Positions 1 through 5,380 of a stretch of 7,193 nt of DNA are shown here, one piece after another. Position 1 is the stretch's first letter. Every line of letters starts with the position of its first letter. Position numbers and translations under genes: made by a program. The notes beneath the pieces were generated by a model. It made no database searches, was not told the DNA's origin, and saw only the letters and a program-made list of their open reading frames with translations. The DNA lies in the NCBI GenBank assembly GCA_900757905.1, contig CAAEPN010000123.1, positions 1 through 7,193 of the forward strand, read 5' to 3'. Source of the DNA: Clostridia bacterium. Its GTDB lineage: Bacteria > Bacillota > Clostridia > Oscillospirales > CAG-382.

Positions 1-70
1 CACCGATAGATTCGCGAGTGTCGAAAAGCGGAGCTTTTTGGCATGAGGCGCGAGCGCACGAATCTGTTTC
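1..70. other. Non-coding intergenic edge with further short inverted repeats
   Basis: No reading frame here looks coding. AGATTCG (8-14) is complementary to CGAATCT (59-65) and would enclose a smaller hairpin, AAAAGC-GGA-GCTTTT (24-38), plus a GC-rich stretch (GGCGCGAGCGC, 47-57). The segment GTGTCGAAAAGCGGAGCTTTT (18-38) resembles the start of the hairpin at 72-91, as if the two were related copies. The element may continue past the left edge. No promoter or gene can be assigned. Confidence 0.4.
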
Positions 71-99
71 CGTGTCGTAAAACGTAGTTTTGCGACACG
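71..99. repeat. Second inverted repeat next to the terminator
   Basis: CGTGTCGTAAAAC (71-83) and GTTTTGCGACACG (87-99) form a 13-bp stem around GTA, with one non-Watson-Crick position (78/92). That position is a U-G wobble in plus-strand RNA and an A-C mismatch in minus-strand RNA, so the hairpin is slightly better on the plus strand. It lies 1 nt from the terminator stem. It could be a back-up terminator, a 3'-end stabilising structure or part of an intergenic repeat. Confidence 0.55.
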
Positions 100-100
100 T

Positions 101-132
101 GCAAAAGAGGAAGCCTTGGCTTCCTCTTTTGC
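101..132 (-). terminator. Rho-independent terminator of the esterase-rhamnosidase operon
   Basis: A perfect 15-bp inverted repeat (101-115 with 118-132) has its arms separated by only 2 nt, so the top pair or two will open as a loop. It begins 14 nt downstream of the rhamnosidase TAA (147-149). On the minus strand the GC-rich stem GAGGAAGCC/GGCTTCCTC is followed by TTTTGC, a short U tract. The sequence is nearly symmetrical (AAAA on the other side), so it could also stop transcription arriving on the plus strand from the left of the window. Confidence 0.85.
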
Positions 133-146
133 ATTATGCGGTTTTG

Positions 147-3100
147 TTACGCAATCAGATCGGTGTCCAAACTCGAATCATTGTCTGTCAGCTCGTTTTC
201 ACGTACAATCAGGTTGTCAAAACGGAAACCAACACCCTTGCCGCCGACCGGGTTGGAGTATACTAAAAACTGGTCGGTCGCACTTGCCGTGGCGTCGGAG
301 GCGACGGTAAAGTCGAATGAAATGTGCTTCCATTCGCCGTTTGCCGCGATCTTTCCGCTTGAACCGACGATGTGGTCTTTGTTGGTGCCGTTTGCGTCTT
401 TATACTGCATGTTGAATTGCACGATTCCCGTAAAGCTGGAGTCAATATCCTCGGACGTACCCGAAGAGGCGAGCATTACGTCGCAATCGACCGAATAGGT
501 GTAGCCGGGCTTGACGGTTATGCGGCAGGTGCTGCTGGTATAAATGCTCTCCGTGTCGTTTTCGGGAAGAGTCTTGTAGCATTTATTGACTTCGTTGTTC
601 GGGTCAGCGGCAATGCTTGTGACCGATTTCCAACCGTAGAAATCAAATGTCGTGTTGTCTGCGTCGGCTTGGAACACGATCTTTCGGGTATCGGGCAGGG
701 GATTTTCGCGAACGACTAAGTTGTCAAACAGATAGCCGACGCCCTTGTCGCTGACCGGGTCAGTGTAGAACCGGAACTGGTCATAGGTACGCACGGCCGA
801 ATCCTCAGGAATGGTGAATTCAAAGGCCCAGTGCGTCCAATTGCCGGTGGCTTTGATCTGACCGGTGCGTGCGATCACGTGGTCTTTCCGTGCGCCGGTG
901 CTGTCGGCATACGGAACGTTGCAGAGAATTTCAGCGGCAAAGTTTGTACCGATGACGTTTGTCGTGCCGCTTGAAGCGATCATGACGTCGCATTCAACCG
1001 AATAGGTGTAGCCGGGCTTGTAGGTAGTAGCATGATCGACATACAGCCAAGTCTTATCGTTGTTCTTCGGAATGTTGCTGTAGCAGAGGTTGTCTTTGTC
1101 GTTCGGGTCGGCGATGATAGTGAAGTTGCCGTGTCCGACAAGCGAGCCTTTTCCGCTTTCGCCGTCGGCGTAGATGAGAACCGGCCGTGTGTCAGCCGCC
1201 TTGTTTTCGGCAACTACAATGGTATACGAGCCGCCGCCGACCGTACCGAGCATGTCGCCGCTTTCACGCTTCATACTCTTAGGCAGGGAAAGCGTTGCCG
1301 TAATGCCGTCCGGAATGGTGACGTTCCAGATAAAGGTCTTGTCTTTCTTCTGGTAGCTCCAGGCGGATTCGATAAGACCGTGTGCGCTCTTGTAGGTGAC
1401 ATCAACGTCTTTCAGATCCTTGAAGAAATAAGGCTTTACCGTGATTTCTTCAAAATTCGGCTTGACAGTCTTGATACCGCCTAAGTATTCAAAGAACCAA
1501 CGCGCCGCGTTGCCGATGGAGTAGTGGTTGATACTGTCGCCGGTACCGACCGTGCCTCTCCAGCTTTCGGTAACCGTACCGCCGCCGCTGGTCTCCACCA
1601 TGTTGATAAGCGACGGATACGTGGTCTGCGTGACAAGGCGGTAAGCGTCGTCCTCGTAGCCGTAATCGCACAGAACGCTTAAAATGTATTCGGTGGACAT
1701 GAAGCTGGTGGTAAAGTGATAACCGCTTGCCGCAACATATTCATGGAGCTTTGCTGCAAGTGCTTCACGGTTTTCCGGCTCGGCAAACTCAAAGGCAAGC
1801 GCATACACAAGACCGCTCTGATTCTTGGAGGAGTAGTCGTTTTCATCGGCAAGATAATACTTGTTGTTGAAAGCGACGCGCGTTTTTTCGTATTCAGCAA
1901 GATAGCTTGCCGCTTCGTCGGTCTTGCCTAAAATTTCTGCCATTTCGGCAACACGCTTATACATGAGCGTGTAGTAGACATTGCAGAAGAATTCGTCGCT
2001 GACCTTGCTCGGCGCTTGGTGGTCGCCATAGGTGTAGGTTCCCTTAGAGGGAAGAACATCGCCGGAGGCAACCTGATTCTTGCGGTAATTGATGAGCGTT
2101 TTAATTTTTGCGTATTTGGATTCGATGACTTCGGTGTTGCCGTAGAATTTGTACAGTGTGAGCGGAACGATATAGTCCTCATCGCCCCAGCCGTAGGTGT
2201 AATCGCCGCCCATTTTGCGTCCGGATTCCGTCCAACGCTCCAAGAAGCGGTTGTTGTTCATGTACCAGCAGGCGGTGTTGATAAATACCTGCATATCGCC
2301 GTTCCAGAAGTTTTTCTCACGCGTCGGGCAGTCCATAGGGCCTGTCACGATGTTGGAGCGGTAGGAACGCTTGACGGCGTCCCAAACTTTGGCAAGACCG
2401 GTATGCGAGGTCTTGAAATCGCCGGTCACGTCGAGGTCGTTGTACATTTCAACCTTCTTGACGGTCGAGATATCATACGTTCCGGAATAGCCGGAAACAT
2501 AGATGTAACGGAAGCCGGTGAAGGTGAATTCCGGAATATAAACTTCTTCCTCCGCGCCCTTGCAGATGTAGGTGTCGAGGTTGCGCGCACCGTACATGGC
2601 TCTGCCGTCAGCGTAGGTGTCCTTGTAGAAGAAAACGTCGCCGTATTCCGAAACGTTGGCCGTGTAGCCGAGCGTTTCCGAACCGTTCAAGGATTCGCAA
2701 TAGCGGATGAGGATCTGTTCACCGGGTTTGGTGTTCCTAAGAATCAGCTTTACGCGGCCGGTGGAGTTCAGACCGAAATCGTAGCAGGTCGAGCCGTCAG
2801 CCAGCGTGAAAATGCTCTTGGCCGTCATTTCGTTGTTGATGCGGACCGGATCATAATGCTCTTGCGATAAGGGCTTTAAGGTGAGAGTGCGTTCTTCGGC
2901 GTTTGCCCATTCGCCGGCGTTTAAGTCGGAGCACCAATCTGCGGTTTCCAAACGAGCATCGTAGCGTTCGCCGAACTGGATATCGTTTTCAACGCGCGGT
3001 GAAGCGGTGACCTGCCAGTTCTTGTTCGTGCCGATGACAAGGCTTGTGCCGTCGGTGTATTCGATCTCAAGCTGCATCATAAGAGAGGGAATGTTGTTGT

Positions 3101-5357
3101 AGAAAGCACCCCAGGATTCGCTGTTGTTGAAGCCGCTTGCAAGCTCTGCGCCGATAATATTTTTGCCGGTGTGAACGAATTCGGTTACATCAAAGACCTG
3201 ATATTCCGTAAGATATTGCATTGAGCCGGGAAGAAAACGTGCGTCGGTCACGCGTTCGCCGTTGAGGTAGGGAACATATAAGCCTTGTGCGGTAGCATAC
3301 AGCGTTGCTTTTTCGATTTCCTTTTCGGCGAGGAAGCCGCTGCGCATATACATTGCACGCGTGCGAAGCCGCGGATGCAGCTTGGTTTTATGGATTTTTC
3401 GAGTACCGGACAGTGTGGTTGTCTGCCAGCCTTCTTGTTCGCTGTTCGCCCAGAAACCGCACATGCCGCTGTTTGTAAAGCCGTTACTCGTATCAAAATT
3501 CTCGGTCGTACCGTCGGTGTAGGTGACCGAAAGGCAGCCGCGCACACCGGCAAGGAAATGCATGGTGTTATCCGACAGATAGCCGCGGACATTGATGAAG
3601 TTCGTGCCGCTTACGAGGGCGCTTGTTACATCCTTGACGCCGGTTACGTGCCAGCCGTTTACTTTTTCGGTCGGAATCTGCGTGTTGCCGATGAATAAGT
3701 CGATCGGCAGACTGCTCTGAAACTCGATTTCGGCTTTGGAAACCGTTTTGGAGATGTTAATTTTGCGCTGTAAGTAGTAGCGCGTGTATTCGGTCGGACC
3801 GATCCAATCGCCGAGCGGCAGAGTGTACGAGGGCATTTCCTCTAAGGTCGCAAGATAGCTTTCGGGCGCGGAGATAAAGACCGCGTCAAACTTCTTTTCG
3901 GTGTTCTTTTCCAACTGAATCGTACCTGCCTTATCAAGGGTCACTTCTTCAAGCGTCTGACGAATGCGCTCTTCAGGGTCAGCCACGCGCGAAGCGAGCG
4001 TTTCGTAGTCGCACCGTAACAGTGCTTCATACGGACGGAATGCACCGCGCTTGTTCACACCGCCTAAAATACCGCTGCGGTAGAGTGCGTAGACGGCTTC
4101 ATAAAAGCCTTGATAATCTTCGATATCCGGGATATTCTTTATGGTGTTGATATCCACAAGGCCGTCTGCCGGGAGCGCTTTGTACAGCATTTCAGCCGCT
4201 TCGCCGCGCGTAATGGCTCTCGTGTAATCGCCAAAGCCCGAGGTGGGAAGAAGCGAATATTTTTCGGCATAGGCCAGATAGTCTGCAAAAGCTGCGCCCT
4301 CGGGAATCTCTGCCGTATTGCCGGATAAGACCGCATGCAAACGCGATGTGAGAAGAATCATATCATACGGCGTCATGTAGGTCTCAAACCCTGCAAGATC
4401 GTCGCCGTTTGCATCCTCATAAATGGCGTATAGACTGTAAGCGCCGGCTTGGGCTGTTGTTACGATCTGCGACGCGTCATCTTTGACCTTCGACCAGCCG
4501 ACAAACCGATAGCCGCTGCCGGGAACCGAAAGCTTGGGAAGTGCCGTGCCCGGAAGATAGCTCTTGTGCGTGTTCGGAAAAAGCGTTTCGAGGTCTTTTG
4601 CCATACCGTCGTTCTTGGCTTCCGTGTGGAAGGTGATGTCGGCATATTCGTCAAACCATAATTCGATGTCATCGAAATAGCAGGTTTTGCCGTTACCGCC
4701 CATCATGAATAAATACACGTATTGGAGAGCGAAAACATTGGAATTCGTATAGCTTGATTCCGCAAGGCCGGTGGCCTCAAATTCCTCTTTGGTACAGATG
4801 GTGAATGTGTAGGCATTTTTCTTGAAAGAGTCCGCACCAAAGCTGATAGAACCTGCTTCGGGAGCACCGTTGTAGCAGCGGTTGATAAGGAAGCGGCAGT
4901 TAGCAGCATAGCCTTTTCCGCCGTCGTAGGCGTGAACCACAAGCGTGTATTTGCCGGGTTTGGAAATGATGTCTTTTTCTCTGCCGAAATTCAGGCGGTA
5001 GATCGGGTAGGTGGTCTTTCCGAGCATGGAAAGCACTTTGCCGTCGCCGACCGGATTATCGACAATGGTAAACGTCGGATTGGTGCCGTCGCCGTCGCCC
5101 GTCCAGACAAGAGACGGGTCGGAGAGTGACGCGCCGTCTGCGGCATACGGCGAAACGTAGCCGATGTCGTAGCGATAATCGCCGACGCTTGCAGCGTCTT
5201 CAAAATCCTGCTTCCAGATGAGCTTTCCGTATTCGCCGGTCGTCGTTTCCATAAGCGGCGTAGCAGTGCCGTTATACGATACGGCGCTTACGCCGACAGC
5301 GAAAAGCGAAAAACAGAGTACAAACGCCAAAAACAGTGTGATGTGTCGTTTTTTCAT
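147..5357 (-). CDS. Secreted multimodular GH78 alpha-L-rhamnosidase with internal SLH modules and C-terminal tandem CBM-like domains
   Basis: This enzyme should hydrolyse terminal alpha-L-rhamnosyl residues by the inverting GH78 mechanism outside the cell. Counted from the ATG at 5357 (1736 residues): signal peptide 1-25 (MKKR, hydrophobic core, cleavage after VSA); beta-sandwich about 40-235; InlB/Flg_new-type repeat about 241-314 (YRFVGWS…LYAIYE); SLH modules about 324-458; GH78 beta domains about 515-960, including the rhamnosidase N-domain signature LYVPYLNGERVTD (693-705); (alpha/alpha)6 catalytic barrel about 972-1305; C-terminal beta domain to about 1385; then two CBM4/9-like repeats. 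Catalytic residues match the family: DCPTRE…NGD supplies D1009, E1014 (general acid) and D1021, and GGGTVTESWRG supplies the general base E1264. The 250-residue gap between the two glutamates is close to that in known GH78 enzymes. There is no LPXTG motif or dockerin, so SLH is the likely cell-wall anchor. Family assignment is firm. A pectic substrate is inferred from the neighbouring esterase. Confidence 0.95.
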   Translation of the reverse strand: MKKRHITLFLAFVLCFSLFAVGVSAVSYNGTATPLMETTTGEYGKLIWKQDFEDAASVGDYRYDIGYVSPYAADGASLSDPSLVWTGDGDGTNPTFTIVDNPVGDGKVLSMLGKTTYPIYRLNFGREKDIISKPGKYTLVVHAYDGGKGYAANCRFLINRCYNGAPEAGSISFGADSFKKNAYTFTICTKEEFEATGLAESSYTNSNVFALQYVYLFMMGGNGKTCYFDDIELWFDEYADITFHTEAKNDGMAKDLETLFPNTHKSYLPGTALPKLSVPGSGYRFVGWSKVKDDASQIVTTAQAGAYSLYAIYEDANGDDLAGFETYMTPYDMILLTSRLHAVLSGNTAEIPEGAAFADYLAYAEKYSLLPTSGFGDYTRAITRGEAAEMLYKALPADGLVDINTIKNIPDIEDYQGFYEAVYALYRSGILGGVNKRGAFRPYEALLRCDYETLASRVADPEERIRQTLEEVTLDKAGTIQLEKNTEKKFDAVFISAPESYLATLEEMPSYTLPLGDWIGPTEYTRYYLQRKINISKTVSKAEIEFQSSLPIDLFIGNTQIPTEKVNGWHVTGVKDVTSALVSGTNFINVRGYLSDNTMHFLAGVRGCLSVTYTDGTTENFDTSNGFTNSGMCGFWANSEQEGWQTTTLSGTRKIHKTKLHPRLRTRAMYMRSGFLAEKEIEKATLYATAQGLYVPYLNGERVTDARFLPGSMQYLTEYQVFDVTEFVHTGKNIIGAELASGFNNSESWGAFYNNIPSLMMQLEIEYTDGTSLVIGTNKNWQVTASPRVENDIQFGERYDARLETADWCSDLNAGEWANAEERTLTLKPLSQEHYDPVRINNEMTAKSIFTLADGSTCYDFGLNSTGRVKLILRNTKPGEQILIRYCESLNGSETLGYTANVSEYGDVFFYKDTYADGRAMYGARNLDTYICKGAEEEVYIPEFTFTGFRYIYVSGYSGTYDISTVKKVEMYNDLDVTGDFKTSHTGLAKVWDAVKRSYRSNIVTGPMDCPTREKNFWNGDMQVFINTACWYMNNNRFLERWTESGRKMGGDYTYGWGDEDYIVPLTLYKFYGNTEVIESKYAKIKTLINYRKNQVASGDVLPSKGTYTYGDHQAPSKVSDEFFCNVYYTLMYKRVAEMAEILGKTDEAASYLAEYEKTRVAFNNKYYLADENDYSSKNQSGLVYALAFEFAEPENREALAAKLHEYVAASGYHFTTSFMSTEYILSVLCDYGYEDDAYRLVTQTTYPSLINMVETSGGGTVTESWRGTVGTGDSINHYSIGNAARWFFEYLGGIKTVKPNFEEITVKPYFFKDLKDVDVTYKSAHGLIESAWSYQKKDKTFIWNVTIPDGITATLSLPKSMKRESGDMLGTVGGGSYTIVVAENKAADTRPVLIYADGESGKGSLVGHGNFTIIADPNDKDNLCYSNIPKNNDKTWLYVDHATTYKPGYTYSVECDVMIASSGTTNVIGTNFAAEILCNVPYADSTGARKDHVIARTGQIKATGNWTHWAFEFTIPEDSAVRTYDQFRFYTDPVSDKGVGYLFDNLVVRENPLPDTRKIVFQADADNTTFDFYGWKSVTSIAADPNNEVNKCYKTLPENDTESIYTSSTCRITVKPGYTYSVDCDVMLASSGTSEDIDSSFTGIVQFNMQYKDANGTNKDHIVGSSGKIAANGEWKHISFDFTVASDATASATDQFLVYSNPVGGKGVGFRFDNLIVRENELTDNDSSLDTDLIA
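189..1193 (-). repeat. Tandem duplication encoding two CBM4/9-like beta-sandwich modules
   Basis: Copy 1 spans 693-1193 (residues 1389-1555) and copy 2 spans 189-692 (residues 1556-1723). Both begin DTR, share KPGYTYSV-x-CDVM-x-ASSGT in the middle and end FDN-L-VVREN or FDN-L-IVREN, with roughly half the residues identical by eye over the second half. At DNA level, 24 nt are identical (490-513 and 997-1020). The pattern is typical of family 4/9/22-like carbohydrate-binding modules: a FDDI/FDNL ending strand and aromatic residues in the sheet. Two copies would raise avidity for an extended polysaccharide. The ligand cannot be read from the sequence. Confidence 0.75.
3984..4388 (-). other. SLH (S-layer homology) region inside the rhamnosidase, three modules
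   Basis: This stretch encodes residues about 324-458. Module 1 (324-347, MTPYDMILLTSRLHAVLSG) is the most degenerate. Module 2 (about 356-395) contains YTRAITRGEAAEMLYKAL, which fits the SLH TRAE-type motif. Module 3 (about 409-458) contains FYEAVYALYRSGILGG, a GAFRPYEALL turn and a closing LASRV, matching the usual form: helix, short loop, F-x-P, then a second helix. SLH triplets bind pyruvylated secondary cell-wall polymer in Gram-positive bacteria, so the enzyme is probably held on the cell surface. SLH modules usually sit at one end of a protein; here they lie between an N-terminal beta-rich region and the catalytic part. Confidence 0.8.
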
Positions 5358-5375
5358 GAATTGCAAACCTCCTTT
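5355..5375 (-). promoter_or_regulatory. Ribosome binding site and start choice for the rhamnosidase
   Basis: AAAGGAGG (5375-5368) lies in the 23-nt gap after the esterase stop codon. It is 10 nt before ATG 5357-5355 and only 1 nt before an in-frame TTG at 5366-5364. The spacing therefore favours the ATG, giving MKKRHITLFL, a typical signal peptide start, over a longer form beginning at TTG. Confidence 0.8.
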
Positions 5376-5380
5376 ATCGG

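Noticed and set aside
1..132. CRISPR array or tRNA in the hairpin-rich left edge
   Set aside because: There are no regularly spaced direct repeats with unique spacers, and no cloverleaf with a T-arm consensus can be drawn.
376..1356. Smaller plus-strand frames opposite the CBM-like repeats
   Set aside because: They are short, overlap the conserved duplicated domains on the other strand and have no family features.
2016..2870. A 284-codon open frame on the plus strand, antisense to the rhamnosidase
   Set aside because: It lies wholly opposite a region with strong GH78 homology, has no convincing ribosome binding site and its translation shows no recognisable domain. It is best explained as a by-product of codon bias in the real gene.
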